From Rothia sp. HMSC078H08 (GTDB lineage Bacteria; Actinomycetota; Actinomycetes; Actinomycetales; Micrococcaceae), in NCBI RefSeq assembly GCF_001808955.1, contig NZ_KV795256.1, positions 258,636 through 322,635 on the forward strand: a DNA stretch of 64,000 nt, given 5' to 3'. Position numbers and translations under genes: made by a program. A model generated the notes under the pieces. That model searched no databases. It saw only the letters and a list, made by a program, of their open reading frames with translations, and was not told the origin of the DNA. This document shows, one piece after another, positions 8,865 to 18,500 of the stretch; positions within the stretch are counted from its first letter, which is position 1, and each line of letters opens with the position of its first letter.

Positions 8865-9257
8865 GAGTTGCCCTCTCGGTGCGGGCGCGCATCCGCGTGG
8901 TACCCGTCTGTGGGTGGCGGAGGCGCGCTAAATTTGTTGCCGAGGTGAGGAAGACCCTGTTGCGGAAGGTCCTGCATGTCCCTTGGGGTTTCCAAGGGGG
9001 TTGCGGCGGGTTGTGTACCAGCGGTGCTGGCGCCTCCTTGCCCCGGCGTGTGTCCTGTTGTTATCTAGCCTATCGGGTTCTGCTGTGCGTCGCGCGGGTG
9101 GGAGGTTTCGTTTGTGTAAATTCTCGCTCGTGTCTCGTTCTTGCGGCACGGTATCAGATTCTGGGCGGTATCGGGGCCTCCGCTTTTTCTGCGGTGCGGG
9201 TTGTGTTCAGATACCTAGCAGATGACGGTTCGTGGGGCGTGGTCGGGGTCGCCTTGC
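8865..9257. other. Intergenic spacer between divergent genes
   Basis: About 390 bp separate glnA2 (minus) from the membrane-protein gene (plus). It must hold the glnA2 promoter, but no convincing -35/-10 pair could be fixed by eye. No gene is seen. Confidence 0.5.
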
Positions 9258-9263
9258 GATAAT
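9258..9263 (+). promoter_or_regulatory. -10 element placed for a leaderless mRNA
   Basis: GATAAT ends 6 nt before the ATG at 9270, so transcription would begin at or next to the start codon. No clear -35 is seen. Confidence 0.5.
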
Positions 9264-9269
9264 GGGGGT

Positions 9270-11138
9270 ATGCTACATTCCGTTCTTCTCTCATCAGCTT
9301 CGCAGGCGCTGCCCGCACAGGTGGCGCCCGCACAGATTCCTCTAGCGGCAAGCACGCTGGTTGCCGCTGACCCCACCGGGCTTGAGTGGCTACTACTTAT
9401 TGCCGCCCCCATTGTTTTCTTGGTGTTGTACCTGGTCTGCCTTTTTGCGGTTGCGGTCTTTGGCCCGACAGTCATGAAGAACAGCAAGACCGGTGGTGCG
9501 ACCTACCTGCTGGATCGCCCCTCCCGCGTGGCGTTTAGGACTCGCACCGTGGCACTCTTTGCGGTGGTGGGTGCGTTTGTAGAGCTTCTTTGGCTCGGTT
9601 ATACGGGGCGCGTGGGGTCGATGGCGGTCATTCCGATCCTGCTCTTCACGTGGTCGTGGAAGTACACTTTCTTCTTCCTGCCGCTTCAGCTACTTCGTGC
9701 CTGGTATGTTCACGCAAGCCGCGGCAAGTATGATGCGCTGTCGGCTGAGGGTGCTCAGCGCCGTGAGAAGCTGAACCGTAAGAGCGCTTACGAGGTGTCG
9801 AAGATGATGCAGCGTAACCCGCAGCAGTTCGCCATGAATAAGGAGCTACATACGCTGGCGCGCGGTCAGAAGATTGCGGGCATGCGTCCGTTCCAGCACC
9901 TTGATGAGGCGGGCAAGAAGCGCCGCGCGAACTATACGGTGGAGCTGGCTGTGGCGCTCATGCAGGCGCGTGCCATGAACCCCGGTAAGCTTCCGTCGGA
10001 GGCGTTCGGTGAGAGCATCCTGGGTATGGGTGTTGGCATTGCGTCTGATCGGGCGGTGGAGCAGACCTGGCTGACGCTGTGCACGGAGCGTGTCAACGCG
10101 CCGGATGCGCCGAACTACCCGGATTCGCTGGGGCCGGTGGCGGCTCGTTTTTCGCTGTTTACCACGATGTCGCTGTTGCATCCGGTGATGGGTCGCCCCT
10201 ATTCGCCGTTTACTGCGCCGGATGCGCGCCGTCTTGTTCCGCGTGATTTCTCGGCGGATACCGTGCTGTTGAAGACTGAGGAGCTGGGCAAGAAGGCTCT
10301 GATGCAGAGCGCGATTTTCCGTCAGCTTCATGAGCGTCTTCTGCCGTTGCATCAGCAGCAGCCTCAGCTGGTGGATGGTCGCGCCCTGGCATATTGCGGT
10401 GCCCTGCTGTTGACTGTTGCGAAGGCTGAGGCGGAGAGCCAGCGTCTAACGAGCCAGATTCTGGCGGCGGCGGCTTCGGAGCGCGGCATCCTGTCCTACG
10501 GTTTGTTCTCGCAGATTTCTGAGGATTATCAGTGTGTTCAGCGTCTGCTGAATCTGATGGTGAAGGCGACCGCCGACATTGAGCGTTTCCTGAACGCGGT
10601 GGAGGCGCTGGTGCAGATGCATTCTGGCCCGGTTCAGCCGTCCGGTATTGCGTACGAGAAGGCGCAGATGGAGTACATTGCCGCTCTTCTGGACGTTATT
10701 GTCTTCTCTTCGCACGCCCCGCTTGCCGGTTCTATTCAGGCGTCTTACGCCCTGCTGAAGGCGGACTACGAGGCGTTTACGTTCAACACTACCGATGAGT
10801 TGAGCCGCAGCTACTGGTTGCAGTACGCGAAGAACGCGGTGAGCGCCTGCGATACGGGTCTAGCTCAGGGCTACGAGGGTTTCTTCGGCGCTGATGATGC
10901 AACAAAGACGGCTGATGCGGCGAGGACGGCGTGGGAGTCCTACGCGGAGGACGTCGTGAAGGAAGTCTGCACCTACTCGATTACGCAGCTGTATTGGGAT
11001 GCTCTGGTGCAGCAGGCGCTCATTCAGCGCGATTTGCCGCGTGAGTTTAGTGATGCTTCTTCCGCTATTCCGGAGCTGATGAATAAGAACGCCGCTGCGT
11101 CGTTCCCGACCTACTACATTAACCTCATCTGGAACTAG
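9270..11138 (+). CDS. Membrane protein of unknown function
   Basis: 622 residues from the ATG at 9270. This start is preferred to one 48 bp upstream because a -10 hexamer lies directly before it. Three hydrophobic segments occupy the first quarter: about residues 39-65, 86-107 and 115-140. The remaining 480 or so residues have no membrane segment and no motif I recognise, and look like a mostly helical, soluble cytoplasmic domain. No signal peptide, nucleotide-binding loop or metal motif was found. It is followed after 54 bp by panB, which appears to have its own promoter, so co-function is not implied. Reading-frame quality and codon use are like the neighbours, so the gene is real, but I cannot assign a function. 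Confidence 0.8.
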   Translation: MLHSVLLSSASQALPAQVAPAQIPLAASTLVAADPTGLEWLLLIAAPIVFLVLYLVCLFAVAVFGPTVMKNSKTGGATYLLDRPSRVAFRTRTVALFAVVGAFVELLWLGYTGRVGSMAVIPILLFTWSWKYTFFFLPLQLLRAWYVHASRGKYDALSAEGAQRREKLNRKSAYEVSKMMQRNPQQFAMNKELHTLARGQKIAGMRPFQHLDEAGKKRRANYTVELAVALMQARAMNPGKLPSEAFGESILGMGVGIASDRAVEQTWLTLCTERVNAPDAPNYPDSLGPVAARFSLFTTMSLLHPVMGRPYSPFTAPDARRLVPRDFSADTVLLKTEELGKKALMQSAIFRQLHERLLPLHQQQPQLVDGRALAYCGALLLTVAKAEAESQRLTSQILAAAASERGILSYGLFSQISEDYQCVQRLLNLMVKATADIERFLNAVEALVQMHSGPVQPSGIAYEKAQMEYIAALLDVIVFSSHAPLAGSIQASYALLKADYEAFTFNTTDELSRSYWLQYAKNAVSACDTGLAQGYEGFFGADDATKTADAARTAWESYAEDVVKEVCTYSITQLYWDALVQQALIQRDLPREFSDASSAIPELMNKNAAASFPTYYINLIWN

Positions 11139-11179
11139 GTTCGGGGTGAGCGGTACGCCAGGTTGGAGCCGTGCAGGGT

Positions 11180-11185
11180 TAGAAT
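11180..11185 (+). promoter_or_regulatory. -10 element of panB (leaderless)
   Basis: TAGAAT ends 7 nt before the panB ATG at 11193. There is no Shine-Dalgarno sequence in between. Confidence 0.55.
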
Positions 11186-11192
11186 AGTCAGC

Positions 11193-12107
11193 ATGACTAC
11201 TGAGCGTTCTTCCGAGATCTCTTCGCCCTACGCGGCACAGCCTGCCGCTACCTCCGCGGCGGCTCCCGCGACTGCTTCTGCGTCGAAGCCTTTTGACCTG
11301 GACACCGTCAAGAAGGTTCGTACCGTTCACCTGGCGCAGGCTAAGGCGACCGGGCAGAAGTTCTCCATGCTGACCTGCTACGACGCCCTGACGGCGCAGA
11401 TTTTTGACCGTGCCGGCATCGACATGCTGCTGGTTGGCGATTCTGCGGCGAATGTGGTGCTCGGTTACGAATCGACCCTGACCATTACCCTGGATGAGAT
11501 GATTCCGCTGGTTGCGGCGGTTTCTCGCGGTGCATCCCGCACCATGGTGGTCGCAGACCTGCCGTTTGGCTCCTACGAGCAGTCGCCGCAGCAGGCGGTG
11601 GCGAGCGCGGTTCGCCTCATGAAGGAGGGCGGCGCGCACGCGGTCAAGATTGAGGCGGATGCTTCGATGGCTGAGTGGGTTCGTGCCCTGGTGCGTACCG
11701 GTATTCCGGTGGTGGCGCATGTTGGTTTCACCCCGCAGTCGGAGCATGCCCTGGGTGGTTTCCGTGTGCAGGGCCGCGGCGATGCGTCTGAGCGTGTCCG
11801 TGAGGATGCGGTGGCGCTGGCTGAGGCTGGTGCGTTCTGCGTGCTCATGGAGATGGTGACTGCCCAGACTGCGCAGCTGGTGGATGAGGCGGTGGGCACT
11901 GTGCCGACTATTGGTATTGGTGCCTCGAATGTGACCACCGGTCAGGTGCTGGTGTGGCAGGACATGATGGGTGTTCGTTCCGGTCGCGTGCCGCGTTTTG
12001 TGAAGCAGTTTGCGCAGGTTGGCCAGATCATGGAGGATGCTGCGCGTGCTTATCGTGAGCAGGTTCGTTCGGGTGAGTTCCCGGCGGCTGAGCACACTTT
12101 TGAGTAG
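11193..12107 (+). CDS. panB: 3-methyl-2-oxobutanoate hydroxymethyltransferase
   Basis: 304 residues. PanB transfers a hydroxymethyl group from 5,10-methylene-tetrahydrofolate to alpha-ketoisovalerate, the first committed step to pantothenate and coenzyme A. Family signatures are KFSMLTCYDALTAQIFD, the metal-binding LLVGDSAANVVLGY, VADLPFGSY, and KIEAD in the middle. The first 30 or so residues are an Ala/Ser/Thr-rich extension not needed for the barrel. An ATG 30 bp upstream is possible, but the -10 hexamer lies between the two, favouring the start at 11193. panC and panD are not next to it. Confidence 0.95.
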   Translation: MTTERSSEISSPYAAQPAATSAAAPATASASKPFDLDTVKKVRTVHLAQAKATGQKFSMLTCYDALTAQIFDRAGIDMLLVGDSAANVVLGYESTLTITLDEMIPLVAAVSRGASRTMVVADLPFGSYEQSPQQAVASAVRLMKEGGAHAVKIEADASMAEWVRALVRTGIPVVAHVGFTPQSEHALGGFRVQGRGDASERVREDAVALAEAGAFCVLMEMVTAQTAQLVDEAVGTVPTIGIGASNVTTGQVLVWQDMMGVRSGRVPRFVKQFAQVGQIMEDAARAYREQVRSGEFPAAEHTFE

Positions 12108-12139
12108 GCTTTAGGCTGAGAAGAAAAGCTTGAGAAGAA

Positions 12140-12175
12140 AGACCCCCGTATCCGGTGTTCCGGGTGCGGGGGTCT
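12140..12175 (+). terminator. Terminator of panB
   Basis: An inverted repeat AGACCCCCG ... CGGGGGTCT lies 33 bp after the panB stop, followed by a short T-rich tract. It may also serve the converging small gene. Confidence 0.75.
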
Positions 12176-12246
12176 TGCTGTATCTATTTTTCTGCCTCTG
12201 TTAGACGCCTCTATTAGAGGCATACGTGCAGAACGTTCGCTGGGCT

Positions 12247-12504
12247 TTAGAGCAGGCCGCCGTCCTTCTCCCATGCCTCGTTGCGTTCGCGGGCGCGGTC
12301 CATGGCGTGGGCGGCTTCTTCGTAGGTCTTGAAGGGGCCCCACAGTGAGGTGACGGCGCTCTGCTGGCCGCGCTCAACCTCACCGGTGGCGAGGTTGTAC
12401 CAGTATTCGTCAGCGTGCGGGCTGGTTGCGTCAGCTGCGGAGTTCAGGGTCTTTTCGACCGCCGATTCGATGGCTTCGCTCAGGTGGCTTTTCTTCTCGC
12501 TCAT
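12247..12504 (-). CDS. Small SPOR-like conserved protein
   Basis: 85 residues with an AAGGAG ribosome site 5 nt before the ATG. The second half (EYWYNLATGEVERG, then GPFKTYEEAAHAM and ARERNEAW) matches the small actinobacterial proteins often annotated as SPOR-domain-like and found next to map. The N-terminal 30 residues are a charged, helical extension. No signal peptide or membrane segment is seen, so it should be cytoplasmic. The function is unknown; the neighbouring map gene is divergent, on the other strand. Confidence 0.8.
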   Translation of the reverse strand: MSEKKSHLSEAIESAVEKTLNSAADATSPHADEYWYNLATGEVERGQQSAVTSLWGPFKTYEEAAHAMDRARERNEAWEKDGGLL

Positions 12505-12751
12505 GGGTTCTCCTTCGACGGTATTGAGTCAGTATGTCTAGCATCTCACGCGCCCAGGTTCGTGGCAATGAGGCGGGCGAAGCTTCTCGCGGCGTTCCTC
12601 CCCTTTTCTCATGTCTTCTCCTCCGCTCCCCGCCGCGCGGTTTTGCCGCTAGGGTGTATGGAATTTTATTCACAATCTGGGAAAAAGGTACGGCTTATGT
12701 ATCCGCCGCTTTTTAGCGCCTCCGCAAGGGACACAAACCGCCCACGCCCGG

Positions 12752-12757
12752 TAAGAT
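12752..12757 (+). promoter_or_regulatory. -10 element of map (leaderless)
   Basis: TAAGAT ends 6 nt before the map ATG at 12764. A possible -35, GGGACA (12728-12733), lies 18 nt upstream of it. No ribosome site separates promoter and start codon. Confidence 0.55.
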
Positions 12758-12763
12758 GAAACT

Positions 12764-13675
12764 ATGTCTTCAACCAAAACGAATACTTCGCATAATCTTC
12801 CCGCAGAGCCCGGTCGTGCACCCGTCGGTTGCCTGACCCCCGGACGCGTCAGCCCGATGCGCCCGGTCCCCTCGCACATTGTTCGCCCCGAGTACGTGGG
12901 TAAGCCCACCGCTAACGAGGGTAACGACTCGAACATGTACACCCCCGAGGAAGTTGAGCGGGTTCGCGCAGCCGGCAAGATTGCGGCAGGCGCCATTGTT
13001 GAAGCATCCAAGATTTGCGTGCCCGGCACCACCACCGACGAGATTGACGTGCTGGTCCACGAATACATTTGTGACCACGGCGCGTACCCCTCCACCGTGG
13101 ATTACCGCGGCTACCCGAAGTCCGTGTGCACCTCCCTGAACGAGGTCATCTGCCACGGTATTCCGGACACCACCGTGCTGGAGGACGGCGACATCCTCAA
13201 CCTGGACGTCACCGCGTACCTTGACGGCATGCACGGCGACACTAACAAGACCCTGCTCGTCGGCAACGTGGACGAAGAGTCCCGCCTGCTGGTTGAGCGC
13301 ACCGAGGAGTCCCTGAATCGCGCGATTAAGGCTGTGAAGCCCGGCCGCCAGATTAACGTGATTGGTCGCGTCATTGAGAAGTATGCGGCTCGCTTCGGTT
13401 ACGGCGTGGTCCGCGACTACACCGGCCACGGCGTGGGCCGTGAGTTCCACTCGGGCCTCATCATCCCCCACTATGATGCGGCACCCGCCTACGACACCGA
13501 GATTCGTGAGGGCATGATTTTTACGATCGAGCCCATGCTGACCCTCGGCACCATCGAATGGGACCTGTGGGACGACGACTGGACCGTGGTCACCCGCGAC
13601 CGCAAGCGCACCGCGCAGTTCGAGCACACCCTCGTGGTGACCGCTGACGGTGCGGACATCCTGACTCTGCCCTAA
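12764..13675 (+). CDS. map: Type I methionine aminopeptidase
   Basis: 303 residues. The enzyme removes the initiator methionine from nascent proteins and works with two metal ions. The metal ligands are visible: the two aspartates in [17 protein letters not shown], the His in GHGVGREFH, the Glu in FTIEPML and the Glu in QFEHTL. The N-terminal 55 residues carry a Pro-rich linker ([13 protein letters not shown]) typical of the longer actinobacterial MetAP1c form, where it is proposed to dock on the ribosome. The gene is monocistronic between the divergent SPOR-like gene and ppgK, and appears to be transcribed without a leader. Confidence 0.95.
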   Translation: MSSTKTNTSHNLPAEPGRAPVGCLTPGRVSPMRPVPSHIVRPEYVGKPTANEGNDSNMYTPEEVERVRAAGKIAAGAIVEASKICVPGTTTDEIDVLVHEYICDHGAYPSTVDYRGYPKSVCTSLNEVICHGIPDTTVLEDGDILNLDVTAYLDGMHGDTNKTLLVGNVDEESRLLVERTEESLNRAIKAVKPGRQINVIGRVIEKYAARFGYGVVRDYTGHGVGREFHSGLIIPHYDAAPAYDTEIREGMIFTIEPMLTLGTIEWDLWDDDWTVVTRDRKRTAQFEHTLVVTADGADILTLP

Positions 13676-13819
13676 AGCGCAGACCTCTGGGTTTCCTACT
13701 TGTGCAGGTATTGTGCAGATACGAGCCCCAGCACCTCACTTTTATATCAATTCACCCACTGACAAGCCCGCCCACTCACCCGATTGCACGGCAGTAGGCG
13801 GGGCGAAAGAGAGAAAACC

Positions 13820-14671
13820 ATGAGCGATTACGCAGAACCCGGCGTCATCACCGAGCTGCCCGCGCCCACCCCCAAGGACCTGCAGATTGGTGTGGACATT
13901 GGAGGCACCGGCATTAAGGGCGGCATCGTCGACCTGCGCACCGGTAACCTCGTGTCCGACCGCTTCCGCATTGATACCCCCAAGCCTGCAACCCCCGAGG
14001 CTGTGGCTGAGGTTGTACGCCGCGTAGTTGATGAGCTGCAGGGCCGCGACCTGGCACCGGACCCCGAGTCCGCTGTCGGCATCGACTTCCCCGCAGTGGT
14101 GAAGAACGGCATGGTCTTCTCCGCAGCGAACGTGGACGACTCCTGGATCAACACCGACCTGGAACAGGTCATGAGCGAGGCTCTGGGCGGCCGCACCGTC
14201 TACGGCCTCAACGACGCTGACGCAGCCGGTCTGGCTGAGGCAACCTACGGCCAGGGCCGTAACCGTGACGGCCTAATCGCTGTCATCACCCTGGGCACCG
14301 GCATTGGCTCCGCCCTCATCAACGACGGCGTGCTGATCCCGAACACCGAGCTGGGCCACCTGGAGATTGACGGCCACAACGCCGAGTCTCAGGCTTCCGC
14401 TCGTGCCCGCGAGGTGCACGAGCTGTCCTGGAAGAAGTACGGCAAGCGCCTGTACCGCTACTTCGAGCACGTACAGATGCTCTTCTCCCCCGACCTGTTC
14501 ATCATTGGCGGCGGCATCTCCAAGAACCCGGAGAAGTTCATGCCCTACTTTGAGGATCAGATTCGTACCCCCATGGTCATGGCTGCCCTGCGTAACAACG
14601 CGGGTATTGTGGGTGCGGCACTGTGGGCTGGCGGCATGCTGCCGGAGCGTCAGCGCCGCGGCGAAGCGTAA
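13820..14671 (+). CDS. ppgK: Polyphosphate glucokinase (ROK family)
   Basis: 283 residues from the ATG at 13820, preceded by AGAGAGAAAA; an in-frame ATG 36 bp upstream lacks a site. PPGK phosphorylates glucose using inorganic polyphosphate or ATP. The sequence shows the ROK phosphate-binding loop IGVDIGGTGIKGGIVDL (near residue 25), NDADAAGLAE with the catalytic Asp, TLGTGIGSALI, and the PDLFIIGGGIS segment, all matching mycobacterial PPGK. The last 27 bp, including the stop codon, recur 55 bp further on. Confidence 0.95.
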   Translation: MSDYAEPGVITELPAPTPKDLQIGVDIGGTGIKGGIVDLRTGNLVSDRFRIDTPKPATPEAVAEVVRRVVDELQGRDLAPDPESAVGIDFPAVVKNGMVFSAANVDDSWINTDLEQVMSEALGGRTVYGLNDADAAGLAEATYGQGRNRDGLIAVITLGTGIGSALINDGVLIPNTELGHLEIDGHNAESQASARAREVHELSWKKYGKRLYRYFEHVQMLFSPDLFIIGGGISKNPEKFMPYFEDQIRTPMVMAALRNNAGIVGAALWAGGMLPERQRRGEA

Positions 14672-14728
14672 GGTTTTCCTGAACCTGCTTGACCCGCGGC
14701 CGCGTCAGCGCCGCGGCGAAGCGTAAGG
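14647..14728. repeat. Duplicated 3' tail of ppgK (27 bp x 2, 55 bp apart)
   Basis: 14647-14673 and 14702-14728 are identical over 27 bp. The first copy contains the last codons and stop of ppgK; the second lies wholly outside the gene. Confidence 0.9.
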
Positions 14729-14773
14729 GCTTGCTTCCTGCTATCCGCCTCGGATAGCGCTTCACATACGTAC

Positions 14774-14814
14774 GAAGGGACCGCCTTCCGAATCATTCGG
14801 AAGGCGGTCCCTTC
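14774..14814. terminator. Bidirectional terminator between ppgK and nrdR
   Basis: A perfect 19-bp stem (positions 14774-14792 and 14796-14814) with a TCA loop lies between converging genes. Confidence 0.85.
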
Positions 14815-14846
14815 TGTATGCCGCCGCTCATGTAGCGGCGGCTGAG

Positions 14847-14910
14847 CTCATTAGCTACTGGGTTAGCTAGTGGCTGTGCTAGTCAGTTACTGTGCTAGCT
14901 AGTTACTGGG
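14847..14910. repeat. 16-bp tandem repeat x 4 at the nrdR 3' end
   Basis: Four head-to-tail 16-bp units (14847-14862, 14863-14878, 14879-14894, 14895-14910) share the pattern C-TAG-TAGTTACTGGG with a few changes each. The last unit contains the final codons and stop of nrdR. Confidence 0.85.
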
Positions 14911-15358
14911 CAATGCGGTCCTCACGCAGACGCGCAATCGCCTCCTCAAAGTCTTCAAGGTTCTCAAAGGCCTGGTACACGCTCGCAAAACGCAGGTAGG
15001 CGACCGCGTCCAGCTTCGACAGCGGCTCCAGGATGGTCAGACCCACCTCGTGCGCGTTAATCTCCGCCAGACCGCGGGCACGAATCAGCTCCTCAACCTC
15101 CTGGGCGAGCTTCGCCAAATCGTCCTCACCCACGGGGCGACCCTGGCATGCCTTACGCACGCCGGCGGCAATCTTCGAACGGTCGAAGGGCTCGGTCACG
15201 CCCGAACGCTTAATCACCGAAATGGTGGTGGTTTCAACGGTCGTGAAGCGGCGAGCGCAGGAGGTGCACTGGCGGCGGCGGCGAATTGCGGCGCCGTCAT
15301 CGGTGGTGCGGGAATCCACCACGCGCGAGTCGGTGTGCTTGCAATAGGGGCAGTACAT
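14903..15358 (-). CDS. nrdR: Transcriptional repressor NrdR
   Basis: 151 residues, the family's usual length. NrdR is a zinc-ribbon plus ATP-cone repressor that senses ATP/dATP and shuts off ribonucleotide reductase genes. The zinc ribbon is seen as [17 protein letters not shown] ... [10 protein letters not shown], with two CxxC pairs. The ATP-cone follows, from [20 protein letters not shown] to about residue 135. A clear AAGGAG precedes the ATG. It is the last gene of the long minus-strand block, about 190 bp after dnaE. No NrdR box was recognised in front of it. Confidence 0.96.
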   Translation of the reverse strand: MYCPYCKHTDSRVVDSRTTDDGAAIRRRRQCTSCARRFTTVETTTISVIKRSGVTEPFDRSKIAAGVRKACQGRPVGEDDLAKLAQEVEELIRARGLAEINAHEVGLTILEPLSKLDAVAYLRFASVYQAFENLEDFEEAIARLREDRIAQ

Positions 15359-15475
15359 TCGTTTCTCCTTGGCTGGGCGTTAGGGGCGCCCGCGTATACA
15401 GCGCTCAAGAATATTTATACCTATTCTACCGTGATATACAGCGGGTACACCGTATGTTGTGAGTGAATATACGCT

Positions 15476-15508
15476 CAGGGTGGACTCTGCTATGCAGAAT
15501 CCACCCTG
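15476..15508 (-). terminator. Terminator-like hairpin after dnaE
   Basis: A 15-bp stem (one G-U pair on the minus strand) lies 40 bp after the dnaE stop. There is no good U-run. Confidence 0.55.
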
Positions 15509-15527
15509 TCATTCCCCTCATGGGGGT

Positions 15528-15553
15528 GCATTGTTAGCGTGCGTTGTTAGCGT
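15528..15553. repeat. 13-bp tandem repeat x 2 at the dnaE 3' end
   Basis: GCATTGTTAGCGT (15528-15540) is followed directly by GCGTTGTTAGCGT (15541-15553), with one mismatch. The second unit contains the stop codon and last codon of dnaE. Confidence 0.8.
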
Positions 15554-18500
15554 CGAATGCAGCTCGGACCGAAAATCGTCTTGATTTCACCGAAGAGGCT
15601 CGGGTTCGGTTCCACGCGCACACTCGGGTCCAGCAGCACCAGCTGCTCCTTATCGCGGGTACGCACGAGCATGCGCACATCCGCGGTGCCCTTGTGGTCG
15701 CGCAGGGTCTCCTTCAGCTCCTTCAGGTTCGCCTCGGTCACCAGGTACTCGGGTACCACGATGGTGATGGGTGCGGCGCGGCCGTCATCGCTGATTTCCA
15801 GGATCTGCATTTCCTGCGCGCTCATGTTCACGCTGCCGTCGTCGCGGCGCTGCACGCGGCCACGAATCGAGCAGATGAGGTCGTCCGCAAGGGCGGCGCC
15901 CATCGTCTCGTAGGCGCGGGAGAAGAACATGACCGTAATGGTTGCGCCCGAGGGGTCTTCCAGCTCCACGGAGGCGTACTGGTTACCGCTGGACTTGGCG
16001 ATACGGCGCGAAACGCCGGTGAGCATACCCGCAATAGTGACGGTTTCGCCGTCGCGCACGTGCGAGTCTTCACCGATGATGTCGTGCACCGAATGGCTTG
16101 CAGCATCCGAGAGCGCACGCTCCAGACCACGCAGCGGGTGGTCCGAAACGTACAGGCCCAGCATGTCACGCTCAAAGTTCAGCTTCTCACGGCGGTCCCA
16201 CTCGGGCACGTCGGGGATGGTCACGGTCAGCTCATCACCCAGGGCGTCATCCATTCCGAGGGAGCCGAAGAGGTCGAACTGACCCGCCGCTTCCTTACGT
16301 TTGACCGCCACGGCCGCGTCCACTGCCGCCTCGTGAATGAGGGACAGCGAACGGCGGGTGTGGCCCAGGTCGTCGAAAGCGCCCGCCTTAATGAGCGACT
16401 CGATGGTGCGCTTATTGCACACCTGCAGCGGCACCTTCTTCAGGAAGTCGTTGAAGGACTCGTAGCGGCCCTTCTCCTCGCGGGCGGCAATCATGCCTTC
16501 GACCACGTTCGCGCCCACGTTACGGATCGCGCCCATACCGAAGCGGATATCGTCACCGACAGGGGCGAAGGTCAGGGTGGACTCGTTCACATCCGGCGCG
16601 AGCACGGTAATGCCCATGGCGCGACATTCATTCAGGTACAGCGCGAGCTTGTCCTTGTTATCGCCCACGCTGGTCAGCAGTGCAGCCATGTACTCCTGCG
16701 GGTAATGCGCCTTCAGGTACGCCGTCCAGTACGACACCAGACCGTACGCAGCCGTGTGCGCCTTGTTGAACGCGTAGTCAGAGAACGGCAGCAGAATATC
16801 CCAGAGCGCCTTAATAGCGCCCTCAGAGTAGCCGTTAGAAATCATGCCGTCGTGGAAGGTAGCGTACTGCTTATCCAGCTCCGCCTTCTTCTTCTTACCC
16901 ATCGCACGGCGCAGCAGGTCTGCCTCACCCAGAGTGTAGTTCGCGACCTTCTGGGCAATCGCCATAACCTGCTCCTGATACACAATAAGGCCGTAGGTGG
17001 TGTCCAGAATATCCTTCAGCGGCTCTTCCAGCTCGGGATGAATCGGCTCGATCTCCTGCTTACCGTTCTTACGCAGAGCGTAGTTGGTGTGCGAGTTCGC
17101 GCCCATCGGGCCCGGACGGTACAGCGCCAACACTGCCGAAATGTGCTCGAACTCCTCGGGCTCCATAAGCTTGAGCAGCGAGCGCATCGGGCCGCCATCG
17201 AGCTGGAACACGCCGAGGGTATCGCCGCGCGCCAGCAGACGGTACGATTCCGGGTCGTCCAGCGAGAGGGATTCAAGGTCCAGGTCGATGCCTCGGTTAG
17301 CCTTAATGTTCTCCACCGCATCAGAGATGATGGTGAGGTTACGCAGACCCAAGAAGTCCATCTTGATCAGGCCCAGGCCCTCACAGGTGGGGTAATCGAA
17401 CTGGGTGATGACCTGGCCGTCGGCCTCGCGGCGCATCACGGGGATCACGTCCACGAGGTCCTTGCTGGACATAATCACGCCTGCAGCGTGCACGCCCCAC
17501 TGACGCTTCAGACCCTCCAGGCCCTTCGCGGTTTCGAACACCTGGCCGTAGATCTTATCGACCGGGTCCTCGATGAGGGCGCGCAAATCTGCCGCCTCGG
17601 CGTAACGCTTATCCTCTTCGTTGTACACGTTCGCCAGGGCGATGTTCTTACCCATGACGTCCGGCGGCATCGCCTTGGTGAGGCGCTCGCCGACCGAGTA
17701 TGGCTGGTCCATCACACGGGAGGCGTCCTTGAGCGCCTGCTTCGCCTTAATGGTGCCGAAGGTGACGATCTGCGCGACCTTCTCTTCACCGTACTTTTCG
17801 GTCACGTAGTCGATGACTTCGCCGCGGCGACGATCGTCAAAGTCCACATCGAAGTCGGGCATGGAGACGCGGTCGGGGTTGAGGAATCGCTCGAAGATCA
17901 GGTCGTGGTCGAGCGGGTTCAGGTCGGTAATACGCATCGCGTACGCGACCATGGAGCCTGCACCGGAGCCACGGCCGGGGCCCACGCGAATACCGTTGCG
18001 CTTAGCCCAGTTGATAAAGTCGGCGACCACGAGGAAGTAGCCGGGGAAGCCCATGGAGGTAATAACCCCCACCTCGTACTCAGCCTGCTTACGCACCTTG
18101 TCGGGCACGCCGTCCGGGAAGCGGTAGTGCAGGCCCTTCTCGACCTCCTTCACGAACCAAGATTCCTCGTTTTCACCCTCGGGCACGGGGAAGTTCGGCA
18201 TGTAGTTCGCCTTGGTGTTGAACTCCACGTTGCAGCGTTCAGCGATTTCGAGGGTGTTCTCGCACGCGCCGGGAATGTCACCGAACAGAGCGTACATTTC
18301 TTCTGCCGAGCGCAGGTAGAAGTTATCCGCGTCGAACTTGAAGCGCTTGGGATCGGTGAGGGTCGAGCCGGACTGCACGCACAGCAGCGCCGCGTGGGCG
18401 GTGTGGTCTTCCTGGCGGGTGTAGTGCAGGTCGTTGGTGGCGACGAAGGGCAGGTTCAGCTTCTTGGCGAGGCGGTGCAGATCCTCCTGGACGTTGCGTT

